Positions 31,431 to 40,443 of a DNA stretch of 61,976 bases are shown here, in pieces. Position numbers and translations under genes: made by a program. The DNA is taken from positions 1-61,976 of the forward strand of contig NZ_JAFREM010000014.1 in the NCBI RefSeq assembly GCF_017377575.1, given 5' to 3'. The notes under the pieces were generated by a model. It was given only the letters and a program-made list of their open reading frames with translations. It did no database searches and was not told the origin of the DNA. This DNA comes from Candidatus Enterococcus moelleringii. GTDB lineage: Bacteria; Bacillota; Bacilli; Lactobacillales; Enterococcaceae. Position 1 is the first letter of the stretch; every line of letters begins with the position of its first letter.

Positions 31431-32906
31431 ATGAAGATCGGGATCGACTTTGGGACAAGTTTTTCAATGCCGGCGGTTGTGGTTAATGGTGCACCGCGTA
31501 CATTGCTGCCAAATGGTGAATACGCTATACCTTCAGTGTTTTATTACGACACTGAGGTCGGGGTTCAAATTGGTAAGGCTGCTGAAGATAATGCTGATTT
31601 CCAGCCGCTTAACGTTAAGCGTGATATAAAGATGGAACTTAGTACAAATTGTGCTGCCTTCGTAGCTGACGGCATGACTTTCAGTGCAAAGCAAATCATT
31701 AACTACATCTTTGAAGAAATTAGAAAGGTTTCTTTAAATGAAAGCAAGCGAAGAGAATTGGTCTCTCAAAAGATCGATGGGGCTGTGATCTCAGTTCCGG
31801 TGGCATTTACACTTAGAGAACTCAATTTAATTCGTGAAGCAGCGGAAAGTCCTAATTCAGATGGTAAAGATGTTCTAAATGTACTAGGCTTTATCCGTGA
31901 GCCCGTTGCAGCAGCTATATCGTATTTTAATGCTCCTAATTCTGAAGATAACAAAACAATTTTAGTATACGATCTAGGAGGAGGGACTTGTGACGTTGCA
32001 ATCGTACGCTCCAGCAAGAACGCATCTGAATGGTACACAGTCATTGATTCAGATATGGACCGCATCGGTGGCCGTGAATGGGACAAAGCTCTTATAAAAT
32101 TAATAAAGCAAAAGTATCAAGAGAAGACCGGACATTTAGATTTCGATGCAGAAATGGAGAATAAAATTCTTAAACAAGCAATAAATGTTAAGCATATTCT
32201 TTCAGACCAGCGTGTTGCTCGTGCTTCTGTAACTTTATCTGGAAAAACTTATTCATGTGTAATCACCGTTGAAGAATTTGAACGAGCTACTGCCAATATT
32301 TTACAGAGCACAATGCAGTTAGTAAATAAATTGATTGAGAAATGCAATGTTCCGATTGATTATATTGTCTGTGTGGGTGGCAGTTCAAACATGCCTCAGA
32401 TAAGGAAGAATTTTGAAAGCAGCTATCCTGAAATTCCAGTAAAATTGTATGAACCAGAGAAAGCTATTGCTTATGGTGCAGCCATATACGCTGAACACTT
32501 GACGGAGAAGAATTTTTTGAGTGATATATGTAAGTTTTCCTACGGAGCGCTCTATTTAGATAGTCTTAGTAGATATCAAGGTAAAAAACGAGAGATAATA
32601 AACAATATTATCTATAAAGGAACCCAGCTTCCTGCTTCTAGCGAGTCAACTTCCTATCATATCAGAAGCGGCAGATACACGATTGAACTTCCAATATATG
32701 AGTCTGAAAAGACAGAGCGTATTTATTTACCTACTGAAGGAACTCATATTGGTGATATCCTCATTGAATGCAGTGAAAATAGTAAAGAGAGTGATGCTAC
32801 ACTTCTGAAAATGGCGATTGACCCGAATGGGTTAATGACTTTGAACGCAATTGAAGTAAGAACTGGGGATCAAGTAACTGCTGAAATTAGATTGAATGAT
32901 TTTTAG
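31431..32906 (+). CDS. Hsp70/DnaK-like chaperone, short form
   Basis: A 491-residue Hsp70. The nucleotide-binding domain is complete: IGIDFGTSFS at the N terminus, FIREPVAAAISYF near 160, VYDLGGGTCDVAIV near 180 and CVGGSSNMPQIR near 310. After about residue 370 there are only about 120 residues, enough for a beta substrate-binding domain but not the helical lid; DnaK is about 610. No J-domain gene is nearby. AGGAGG precedes ATG 31431. With the GrpE-like gene it forms a private chaperone pair. Confidence 0.88.
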   Translation: MKIGIDFGTSFSMPAVVVNGAPRTLLPNGEYAIPSVFYYDTEVGVQIGKAAEDNADFQPLNVKRDIKMELSTNCAAFVADGMTFSAKQIINYIFEEIRKVSLNESKRRELVSQKIDGAVISVPVAFTLRELNLIREAAESPNSDGKDVLNVLGFIREPVAAAISYFNAPNSEDNKTILVYDLGGGTCDVAIVRSSKNASEWYTVIDSDMDRIGGREWDKALIKLIKQKYQEKTGHLDFDAEMENKILKQAINVKHILSDQRVARASVTLSGKTYSCVITVEEFERATANILQSTMQLVNKLIEKCNVPIDYIVCVGGSSNMPQIRKNFESSYPEIPVKLYEPEKAIAYGAAIYAEHLTEKNFLSDICKFSYGALYLDSLSRYQGKKREIINNIIYKGTQLPASSESTSYHIRSGRYTIELPIYESEKTERIYLPTEGTHIGDILIECSENSKESDATLLKMAIDPNGLMTLNAIEVRTGDQVTAEIRLNDF

Positions 32907-32921
32907 TGAGGTGCTTTTTGT

Positions 32922-33980
32922 ATGATACATTGCAAATCGAAATTTTACCGGACTAGATTGAGTACTTCTGCAGACATATTACTATATGACAATATTTTGA
33001 ATACGTTAGCAGCTAGACAAACTGAAGTAACCGTAAGTTCGGAACTAAGGTCAGTTAGTGTTTGTACACTTGAGACCTTAGTTCTGTATGTGAGATTGGA
33101 CAACCCGGGCTTGTTTTATGTGAACTTTCAAGAATTCTATATTGTGCATAAAGGGACAAATACAACCATTGTTTTCTCTTACTTCTGTTCTTTGCTGCAG
33201 GTTAAAGAAACTGAGGAAGAACTAAATCAGCAGATCAAAGATATTCTCTCTTTAATTAATGAATCCCCTACAGAGGCATACAATAGAGAACTTGCCATTC
33301 ATGACTACTTAATTTCAAATGTAAACTATGAGGACTGCAATACATCCAATCATATGAAATATTCAGCGGTAGGGGCATTACTGAATGGAAAGGCTGTATG
33401 TGCAGGATTCGCAATGGCATTTAAACTACTGTGTGATGCGGCGGGGCTTTCGTGCATAATCCTACGAGGAAAAGCGAAAAATTCTGCTAGTGCTGAAAAT
33501 CACTTATGGAATATTGTAAAACTCAACGGGAAGTGTTATCACATTGATGTTACCTGGGATAGTAGTTTCGCAATTGAAGAAGCTCTCAATCGCGCTTGTT
33601 TTAATCTCACTGATCAAGACATCGCTCGGGACCATACGTGGGACAGAGAGCTATTACCAAAATGCTTCTCTCTGGAAGATAACTATTTTGTTCGTTCAGG
33701 TCTGTTTTTCACTAATAGCAAAGCGCTGAAGCGACATTTTATTAGTGGGTTAAAAAAAGGAGAACGGACATTTTCAGTGAAAATTAATCATAAATTTGAA
33801 GATGAAGTGCACATTAATCGTATCTTTCAAGAAGCGGTGGACTCGCTATTCATAAGAGGCTCACTGGGTTATTCATACCGCTACAACTATGACTCCAATC
33901 GTAAGGTTGTCCATGTCTCATTTCAGCTAGCATTTGATAATTATAAGCAGCAAGAACGTAAGCGATGGAAGACTAACTAA
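32922..33980 (+). CDS. Transglutaminase-like cysteine protease/transferase
   Basis: A 352-residue protein with a transglutaminase-like core at about residues 115-215. The triad is Cys160 (AVCAGFA), His194 (NHLWNIV) and Asp209 (YHIDVTWD). AIHDYLISNVNY before it is also typical. No signal peptide, so cytoplasmic unless exported in another way. It could cleave or crosslink proteins selected by the chaperone. GAGGTG precedes ATG 32922. N- and C-terminal thirds are unrecognised. Confidence 0.85.
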   Translation: MIHCKSKFYRTRLSTSADILLYDNILNTLAARQTEVTVSSELRSVSVCTLETLVLYVRLDNPGLFYVNFQEFYIVHKGTNTTIVFSYFCSLLQVKETEEELNQQIKDILSLINESPTEAYNRELAIHDYLISNVNYEDCNTSNHMKYSAVGALLNGKAVCAGFAMAFKLLCDAAGLSCIILRGKAKNSASAENHLWNIVKLNGKCYHIDVTWDSSFAIEEALNRACFNLTDQDIARDHTWDRELLPKCFSLEDNYFVRSGLFFTNSKALKRHFISGLKKGERTFSVKINHKFEDEVHINRIFQEAVDSLFIRGSLGYSYRYNYDSNRKVVHVSFQLAFDNYKQQERKRWKTN

Positions 33981-34022
33981 GATAGCTTTTAGGCCTGTCT
34001 ATATGTAATGGGAGGGATAGCA

Positions 34023-34439
34023 ATGTTTAAATTAATAAGGTATATATTGTTTCTGGTCTTAACTGTCGGCTGTTTTGGCTATTGTGCCTATTACTTATTT
34101 GAATACAACCTATGGATTAATGCACTGTCTGCATCAAACGCTCGTTCAATTCTTTTTATACAATTTGGCATGGTTGGTTACACCTTATTCTCATCCTTAT
34201 TATTAAGGAATAAGCTGCCCTTAGGTATAGTGATAATTTATCCTTTTTTAACTTTGCTTATTACTAATACTTACTATAAAATTCCGCTATATGTATTTGA
34301 TTATGATCATGTGGAAATGTTGCTGTCGTGTTTGGGAGTTATTATTATTCAAGTTTTATTCTTTCTTTTGTGGTTCGCATTGGGCCTAGTTATTTGTGGA
34401 TTAGTAACTTTGTTTTTCAGCGAGATTCTCCCAAATTAA
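34023..34439 (+). CDS. Small membrane protein, four predicted helices
   Basis: A 138-residue, very hydrophobic protein with segments near residues 5-28, 42-58, 66-82 and 98-132. GGGAGGG precedes ATG 34023. It follows the transglutaminase gene by 42 bp and so probably belongs to the operon. Family unknown. Confidence 0.65.
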   Translation: MFKLIRYILFLVLTVGCFGYCAYYLFEYNLWINALSASNARSILFIQFGMVGYTLFSSLLLRNKLPLGIVIIYPFLTLLITNTYYKIPLYVFDYDHVEMLLSCLGVIIIQVLFFLLWFALGLVICGLVTLFFSEILPN

Positions 34440-34520
34440 TATTGAGTGGTTTAGTGAGACTCGAATATTAAAAAGATAAAGTAAGTGATAAAAAGGGTTC
34501 ATTACAGGAAGTCGTGAGGT

Positions 34521-34832
34521 GTGGGAAAGGGTATCATATTTAACAATCACAGCGGTAGTTTGTTTGGCGTTGCTAGGGTTAGAGGGGTGTACTCAAGGAA
34601 AAATGAACTGACTTTCATAGTACACGCCTTACCCACAATCGGAACTATGAATATAATGATAGTAATTTGGATAGCCGATTGGGAAGTGTTATCCGTTAGT
34701 ATAAGTATTTTTGGAATTCTTCTTAAATTCTTAATTCTAAGTTTTATGCCAACCTTAGCTATTCGATTATCTTATAATGATGTGGTATTTCTTCAGAAAA
34801 CAACAGTGGACTCAGTGTTATACAGGCCGTAA
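34521..34832 (+). CDS. Hypothetical membrane-associated protein
   Basis: A 103-residue frame with a GTG start at 34521 and hydrophobic centre (about residues 40-82, IMIVIWIADWEVLSVSISIF). GAGGT lies close upstream. It may be a short pore-like or bacterial PH-type protein, but nothing confirms this. Coding status moderate. Confidence 0.45.
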   Translation: MGKGIIFNNHSGSLFGVARVRGVYSRKNELTFIVHALPTIGTMNIMIVIWIADWEVLSVSISIFGILLKFLILSFMPTLAIRLSYNDVVFLQKTTVDSVLYRP

Positions 34833-34897
34833 AAAAGGAATTTCAGTTTATAAAAAGACTCTCACGCCAGAAAAAGAATGAAAGAGGTGCGATTATT

Positions 34898-35050
34898 ATG
34901 AGAAGAATGAAGGTGAATTCCTCAACTGAAGGCTGTAATAAAGAACCTGAAAATTTCGCAGATTACAAACGAATTTATATGATAAGAGGGGCATATTCCT
35001 TGTTGTTGCTTGAAGTAATAATTTTCCTATTATTTTGGATTTTTTGGTAA
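34898..35050 (+). CDS. Small single-span membrane peptide
   Basis: A 50-residue frame beginning MRRMKVNSSTEG and ending in one hydrophobic helix (SLLLLEVIIFLLFWIFW). AGAGGTG lies about 10 bp before the ATG. Aromatic end and short length resemble membrane effectors or toxins. Last supported gene of the kinase-chaperone operon. Confidence 0.55.
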   Translation: MRRMKVNSSTEGCNKEPENFADYKRIYMIRGAYSLLLLEVIIFLLFWIFW

Positions 35051-35213
35051 GAGTACGGGTCTATTCAAATGATGAGAAAAGCTAGCTAGTTTGATACACA
35101 GGAAGAACTGTAATTGAATATGGGTTCTGCGAAAATAGTTAGTGTAGGTTTAATACGTGATGGTAAATTTTTTTATGAAAGGTTGGACAGGTAGTTTTGA
35201 TTACTAAGATAAA

Positions 35214-35262
35214 GAAAAGGTATTCTAGCAAGCTAACTATACATGGTAGGATACCTTTTTTG
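35214..35262 (+). terminator. Terminator ending the kinase-chaperone operon region
   Basis: AAAAGGTAT pairs with ATACCTTTT across a loop, followed by TTTTTT. Confidence 0.75.
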
Positions 35263-35637
35263 CTATGCATGGTTGGTAAGGGCTGTCGGATGATCAAGTA
35301 TAAGCTTGTTCAAACCTTTCCAGTAGCTAATCGCAGATTTTTCAGGAGAGATTATTCCAAAAAATATCCTTTTTATAACATCTAAAGAACAGCCTCAAAA
35401 AATCAACCGCATCTCAATTTCCTATTTTCCCTATCTCGTCAATGAAGTATAATTAATGATGTATTCAACAATTTCTTAAATAAGTAACCAAATGTGAAAC
35501 TAGTAATTACAGATGGTCTGTTTGCACCTTGTATGAATAGAAAATTCTCGAAATTTTTATTCCCATTTCCAAAGATTGAAACGCTTTAAATTGGAATTGT
35601 TTTACAAGTTACTGGCTTTACTTCTTCGTGAAGAATG
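35263..35637. other. Intergenic region, no gene found
   Basis: No supported gene. A TATAAT-like box occurs near 35448. Confidence 0.45.
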
Positions 35638-35841
35638 AGCAACGAAAAATGATTAGAAATAGACCAAGAAAAAACATCTGAACTAGGTCGACCTCCGACT
35701 ATGGACGAGTTTAGTTAAGATTCATTGGCAAGAAGAAGGTATGGCACTTGGAAGAAGTTCCTATCCAGTGCGGGTCTGTGACTGTTTATCTATAGAAACA
35801 GCCTAAATAATGGCGAGTTGATCGAATTAGTCCAGGCCGAA
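35638..35841 (+). pseudogene. Decayed homing-endonuclease-associated repeat units
   Basis: In one frame the sequence reads SNEK, stop, LEIDQEKTSELGRPPTMDEF, S, stop, then DSLARRRYGTWKKFLSSAGL, stop, and, exactly 56 codons after the first SNE, NNGELIELVQAE. This is one full and one partial copy of the repeat found in the 964-residue protein at 36299, broken by in-frame stops. It was once part of a longer or second repeat gene. Confidence 0.8.
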
Positions 35842-36298
35842 CCTTTGATCCAACTATATCCTATGACAAGCAGAAAGCTACTGCTGTATGGTGGGTTCCT
35901 GCTTCATCCTTATTCCTTGAGAAAATCGTTCAAGTTAAACTAGATCGGGGAAGAATTACCATGAAATTCAGTGTAAAGGATCTTTACGGCTATCTAAAAA
36001 GAACCATCGTGAATTTTGTGGTTTTCCCTGATGAGGGAATGAAGTATAATGAAGCAATCAAAGGTGGAAATTCTACATAGCACTGGGACAGAACCTGGTG
36101 GATAAAGAACGTAAGAAGAAATGTGCGCCTGCAAGAATCTGGTGATGGCACCATCGCCGTGTGCAGACAAAGCGACGGAAAAAAGTGGCGTGCCACTAAA
36201 AAAAGCAGCATTCCAAGAAAAAAAGTAAATGAGTCCGATGGAACACCCACTACATATCAATTGACTCATCGTTCATTTACAGCAAGGAGAAGGGATAA
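35842..36298. other. Intergenic region, no gene found
   Basis: No reliable gene. An open frame at 36123-36317 overlaps the start of the repeat gene but has no recognisable features. A TATAAT occurs near 36047. Confidence 0.45.
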
Positions 36299-39193
36299 AT
36301 GGACAAAGAAAAGCTAAAGGGTCGGGTCTACCTATCACCAGTTATCAGTGCTGATGAGCTGGTAGAGATGATCAACAAAAGAGCCGCGGAGTTAGGTCGG
36401 GTACCTGAAAAGGAGGAATTCGAGTTTGCTCAGGTGGTCAAAATAAAATATGGCAGCTGGCGAAGATGCCTATCAATCATCGAGTTAGATCCTAAGTATT
36501 CCCTCAGTGATGAAGAGCTGTTGGAATTGGTTCAGGCCAAAGCCGCGGAAATAGGGCGCACGCCGGAGCGAACCGAGTTTGAATATGGCTCGTTAATCAG
36601 ACCCCGCTTTGGCAGCTGGAAAAAATTCGTACTGCAAGCCGGACTTGAACCGCCGATACCTAAACCAAAGATAACCAATGAAGAATTGATTGAACAGGTT
36701 CAAAAACAAGCGGCGGAACTGGGGCGTACGCCGACTGCACCTGAGTTTAAGAACAGGAAAACGGCTCAAAAAAGATTTGGCAGCTGGAACAACTTCATAC
36801 TAAGTGCAGGGCTGAAAACAAATGATCGGAAACTAAAGATCACCAACGAAGAGTTTATTGAGCGGGTTCAGAAGCAGGCGCAGGAATTGGGCCGCACGCC
36901 GTTAAGATCTGAGTTTGAAAAAGGAGACGTAGCGGCTAGTCGCTTTGGCAACTGGACTAATTTTTTGCGGAGTGCGGGTTTAGAGCCGAAAAATCCACGG
37001 TTGAGCAATGAAGAGCTGATCGCGCGCGTTCAAGCCAGAGCGGCGGAGCTGGGGCGCACCCCCTTGAAGACTGAATTCTTCCACAATGAAGCGGCTATTA
37101 ATAGGTTTGGCAGCTGGGCAAACTTTTTGCAAAGTGCGAGTTTGGAACACGAAGGCCAATACATGAGCAAGAAAGAGCTGGTCAAACGCTTAAAAGAGCA
37201 AAAGGCCGAACTGGGACGGACACCCCATAAAGCAGAGTTCAAACACAGTAGTACCGCGGATAAAAGATTCGGCAGCTGGAAAGCATTTCTGAGTTATGCA
37301 GGCTTGGGGCCAAAAAGGCTGCGTAATGAAACGTTAATCAAACGGGTCCAGGAAAAAGCCGAGCAGCTGGGTCGTTCGCCGAAAATGAAAGAATTCCCGC
37401 TGTATCGCCAAGCCATCAAACGGTTCGGCAGCTGGACGAACTTTTTGGAAACTGCCGGCTTAGAGGTCCGCAAGGTGAACCGCATCAGCAACGAAGAATT
37501 AGTGGCAGCCATTCACGAAAAGGTGGCGGAATTGGGGCGCACACCGACGCAACAGGAATTTGACTACGGGACGTTGGCCTCCAGTCGCTACGGTACTTGG
37601 TACGAATTTATAAAAAGCGTTGGTCTGGAGCCGGTGAGGGCTAGAAATGTTTTTACCAATGAAGAGTTGATTGAAATGGTTCAACAGCAGGCGGCAGAAC
37701 TAGGGTATACGCCAAATGGCCCTGAATTTAAGTTTGGATCGATGGCGTCGCAGCGTTTTGGCAGTTGGGCCAAATTTGTCGAAAGCGCTGGTCTGGAAGT
37801 GCGTCGAACGAAGAATGTGATGAAAAATGAAGAGTTGATCGAATTGGTTCATGTGATAGCGGAAGACTTAGGTCGCACCCCAGTTAGAGAAGAATTTCCG
37901 TATACTTCCCTGACAATCACTAGATTTGGGAGCTGGACTAAATTTTTGGAAAGTGCTGGGTTGGAACAGTATACTGCCAAAAACCGGATGAAGAACGAAG
38001 AGCTGATCGAATTAGTGCAAGCAAGGGCCACCGAGTTAGGCCATGCACCAACTAAGGATGAATTTGCCTACACTGCTTTAGCGAAAACTCGATATGGTAC
38101 TTGGAACAACTTCATCGAAAGTGCCGGACTGGAGCCCAATAACCCGAGATATAATTTAAGCGAAACGCAGCTGATGGAATTGATTCAAGCACAGGCGAAG
38201 AAATTGCGCCGCACACCTTTTCGTAAAGAGTTTAAGTACAGCACGTATGCGGTGAAAAAATTTGGCAGCTGGGATGAATTTATTGAAAGTGCTGGCCTGG
38301 AAAAGCGTAAAGCAATGAGTGGCTTAAGCGATAAACGGTTGCTCAGATTAGTTCGAGCACAAGCAAAGGATGAAGGGCGTGTCCCAACCAAACGATCATT
38401 CCCCTATGGTGCAATGGCCGCCAGCCGATATGGCAGCTGGAGTAATTTCTTGAAGGCAGCTGGGTTGAAAACGTGGAAGCATGGACCAGTGATTAGCAAT
38501 GAAGAGTTAATCGAGGGTGTCCAAGCAATGGCCGCCGAGCTAGGCCGTATCCCTACCAATAAAGAGTTTAAGCAGAAGCATACAGCGGTCAGCCGATATG
38601 GCAGCTGGAATGAATTCTTGTGTCAGGCAGGCTTGAAGCCGAAAAGAAGTGAAACGACGCTAAGCAACGAAAAGTTGATCAGCCTCATTCAAGAATTAGC
38701 TGCTAAGCTAGGTCATGTGCCTAGCGCCGAAGAATTTTTGCATACCAAAGGTGCAACTTACCGATTTGGTGGTTGGATTAAATTCTTACAGGAGGCTGGT
38801 TTTGATTTGAGTAAATTCGACCGACGTCTAAGTAACCAAGAGTTGATTGAATTGGTTCAGCTGAAAGCCGCAGAATTGGGCCGCTCCCCGATAGTCAGAG
38901 AGTTCCAGTATGGCCAAATGGCCGCCAGCCGATATGGCACTTGGGGCAAATTTATGGAAAGCGCTGGTCTGAAATCCTTTAAGGCTAGATTAAGCTATAG
39001 CGAGTTGATCGAATTACTTCTAGAAAGAACAGCTGAATTAGGTCGAGTGCCTAAGAAAGAAGAATTTGAATTCAGTAAAAGGGCCATCAACAAATTTGGT
39101 TCTTGGAACACCTTCTTAGTGGACGCCGGCTTGGAGGGCGAGCAGACGAAGCCCACTAGCAATAATAACCCGTTGGATTTGTGGTTTTTGTAA
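36299..39193 (+). CDS. Array of 17 homing-endonuclease-associated (HNH_repeat) units, no nuclease
   Basis: A 964-residue protein built almost only of 17 tandem units of 52-58 residues. Consensus: SNEELIELVQ..AAELGRTP...EF, then A..RFGSW..FL.SAGLE. This is the homing-endonuclease-associated repeat, a small helical DNA-contacting module usually present once or twice beside an HNH or LAGLIDADG nuclease. No nuclease domain, signal peptide or membrane segment is seen; the tail is only PTSNNNPLDLWFL. AAGGAGAAGGG precedes the ATG. Units differ at positions between TP and EF and after EF. A long DNA-binding solenoid is inferred. Confidence 0.85.
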   Translation: MDKEKLKGRVYLSPVISADELVEMINKRAAELGRVPEKEEFEFAQVVKIKYGSWRRCLSIIELDPKYSLSDEELLELVQAKAAEIGRTPERTEFEYGSLIRPRFGSWKKFVLQAGLEPPIPKPKITNEELIEQVQKQAAELGRTPTAPEFKNRKTAQKRFGSWNNFILSAGLKTNDRKLKITNEEFIERVQKQAQELGRTPLRSEFEKGDVAASRFGNWTNFLRSAGLEPKNPRLSNEELIARVQARAAELGRTPLKTEFFHNEAAINRFGSWANFLQSASLEHEGQYMSKKELVKRLKEQKAELGRTPHKAEFKHSSTADKRFGSWKAFLSYAGLGPKRLRNETLIKRVQEKAEQLGRSPKMKEFPLYRQAIKRFGSWTNFLETAGLEVRKVNRISNEELVAAIHEKVAELGRTPTQQEFDYGTLASSRYGTWYEFIKSVGLEPVRARNVFTNEELIEMVQQQAAELGYTPNGPEFKFGSMASQRFGSWAKFVESAGLEVRRTKNVMKNEELIELVHVIAEDLGRTPVREEFPYTSLTITRFGSWTKFLESAGLEQYTAKNRMKNEELIELVQARATELGHAPTKDEFAYTALAKTRYGTWNNFIESAGLEPNNPRYNLSETQLMELIQAQAKKLRRTPFRKEFKYSTYAVKKFGSWDEFIESAGLEKRKAMSGLSDKRLLRLVRAQAKDEGRVPTKRSFPYGAMAASRYGSWSNFLKAAGLKTWKHGPVISNEELIEGVQAMAAELGRIPTNKEFKQKHTAVSRYGSWNEFLCQAGLKPKRSETTLSNEKLISLIQELAAKLGHVPSAEEFLHTKGATYRFGGWIKFLQEAGFDLSKFDRRLSNQELIELVQLKAAELGRSPIVREFQYGQMAASRYGTWGKFMESAGLKSFKARLSYSELIELLLERTAELGRVPKKEEFEFSKRAINKFGSWNTFLVDAGLEGEQTKPTSNNNPLDLWFL

Positions 39194-39300
39194 AATTTGG
39201 AAGTCGGCGTTGAAAGTCGCGGGTCAGCTGTACGTTTGAAGGAAGCCTTATATAATAGAAGCAAAAATTCCAACAGTATGGATTGTGTTGGACCAGAAAA

Positions 39301-39337
39301 GTCATGGGAACAGGGTGCTTTGCACCAGTCCCACGAC
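39301..39337 (+). terminator. Hairpin after repeat-array gene
   Basis: GTCATGGGAACAGGGTGC pairs imperfectly with GCACCAGTCCCACGAC across TTT. No strong T tract. Confidence 0.5.
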
Positions 39338-39382
39338 TTATTTGTTTTTCTATTTGATGCAATATTGGGCTGAGCAACTTTC

Positions 39383-40270
39383 TTAATAGGAAAAACTTTT
39401 GGCGCGGCGCTGATTTTCCAGTAATTTTAATAAGCCGATAATGATTCCAATAATAGTAATCGCGCTTAGCAGGAGGACCACACTGACAAGCAGCAGGATT
39501 GGCCAAGGAGATTCCAATGCTGTGGTCACCGGTTGAACCAACAGTCTGTTTGCCAGGGCTGGAATGTCTAATTGCTGCAGGCGATGCAGGGCTTCAAGGA
39601 TTTCCTTTTCCGTAACCTCGCTACCTAAGGAGAAGGCAAATTCGCCGGCGGCTTGATTTGCGACGGCAATTTTAGCAGCGATCAGATTGCCGATCCCTAA
39701 GTAACCAATTCCAAGATTGGCAAAGATCACCAATCCCAACGCCAGGTTGCCAAAAGAGAGCAGACCGAGTGAAAGATGACCAAGGCTGACTAAACCGGCA
39801 GTAATCCCACCGACAGAAATAGCTCCCAGTGACAGGACCCCAATCGAGAAAAGACCGCGACTAAAAATGCCAACTGACAGAATCCCCGTCGAGAAAAAAC
39901 CGCAGCTGATCACGCCCTTCGCCTTGGGCATTTGACGTAAAATGGCATAATAGCTTTGTCGCAGACCATACGTCCGAAGCAACTCCGGAATATTGGGGAT
40001 GACAATATGCAAAATCGGCAGCAGCGCAATCACAAGCGGACTTTTGTACTCGAAGTAGGTAACCGGCTCCCGTTCATTTAATAAGTCATCAATCGTCGTT
40101 TCTAAAAGCTGCGCAATTTTTTTCAAGGTCTCAATGTCCGGCTGCCCATTTCCCCGCTCCCATTTTGAAACCGTCTTATCTGAAACGTACAAGATACTGG
40201 CCAACTGCTTTTGGGTCAGGTCATGTTTTAACCGATAGTGTTTAAGTTTTCTTGCTAAAAAGGTCTCCAT
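39383..40270 (-). CDS. XRE-type membrane regulator with hydrophobic five-residue repeats
   Basis: A 295-residue protein. The N-terminal XRE HTH (about 8-62, LTQKQLASILYVSDKTVSKW) precedes a hydrophobic anchor. About 15 units of a five-residue pattern (x-x-S-x-G: GILSVG, IFSRG, LFSIG, VLSLG) follow at about 120-205. A final membrane helix (LLLVSVVLLLSAITIIGIII) lies near 265. The repeats suggest a pentapeptide-like hydrophobic helix in or at the membrane, so this may be a membrane-tethered transcription regulator. It diverges from the SDR gene at 40444. Confidence 0.75.
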   Translation of the reverse strand: METFLARKLKHYRLKHDLTQKQLASILYVSDKTVSKWERGNGQPDIETLKKIAQLLETTIDDLLNEREPVTYFEYKSPLVIALLPILHIVIPNIPELLRTYGLRQSYYAILRQMPKAKGVISCGFFSTGILSVGIFSRGLFSIGVLSLGAISVGGITAGLVSLGHLSLGLLSFGNLALGLVIFANLGIGYLGIGNLIAAKIAVANQAAGEFAFSLGSEVTEKEILEALHRLQQLDIPALANRLLVQPVTTALESPWPILLLVSVVLLLSAITIIGIIIGLLKLLENQRRAKSFSY

Positions 40271-40443
40271 AAAAATCCTCTCCTACCATAAGCTGTTTTG
40301 TGGGGCTTCTATTCTTTAAGCATAGCAAATTTTCATCATAATGGTAGAAAAACCTGCACAAATGCGACTCTACTTTGCGTAGAATGTTGGTTTTACAGGC
40401 TTTTCGTGCTATTCTGGAAAAAAGAAAAGAAGGATGTGTTTGG

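Noticed and set aside
35197-35385. 62-residue open frame
   Set aside because: Its first half is a terminator hairpin (35214-35262) and there is no ribosome site or recognisable protein feature.
36123-36317. 64-residue basic frame overlapping the repeat-array start
   Set aside because: Weak GTG start without a ribosome site, no recognisable features, and it overlaps the well-supported start at 36299.
36299-39193. Regular repeats at about 165-bp spacing, CRISPR-like at first glance
   Set aside because: The repeats are in one open frame, vary in DNA, and encode protein units; there are no short identical repeats with unique spacers and no cas genes.
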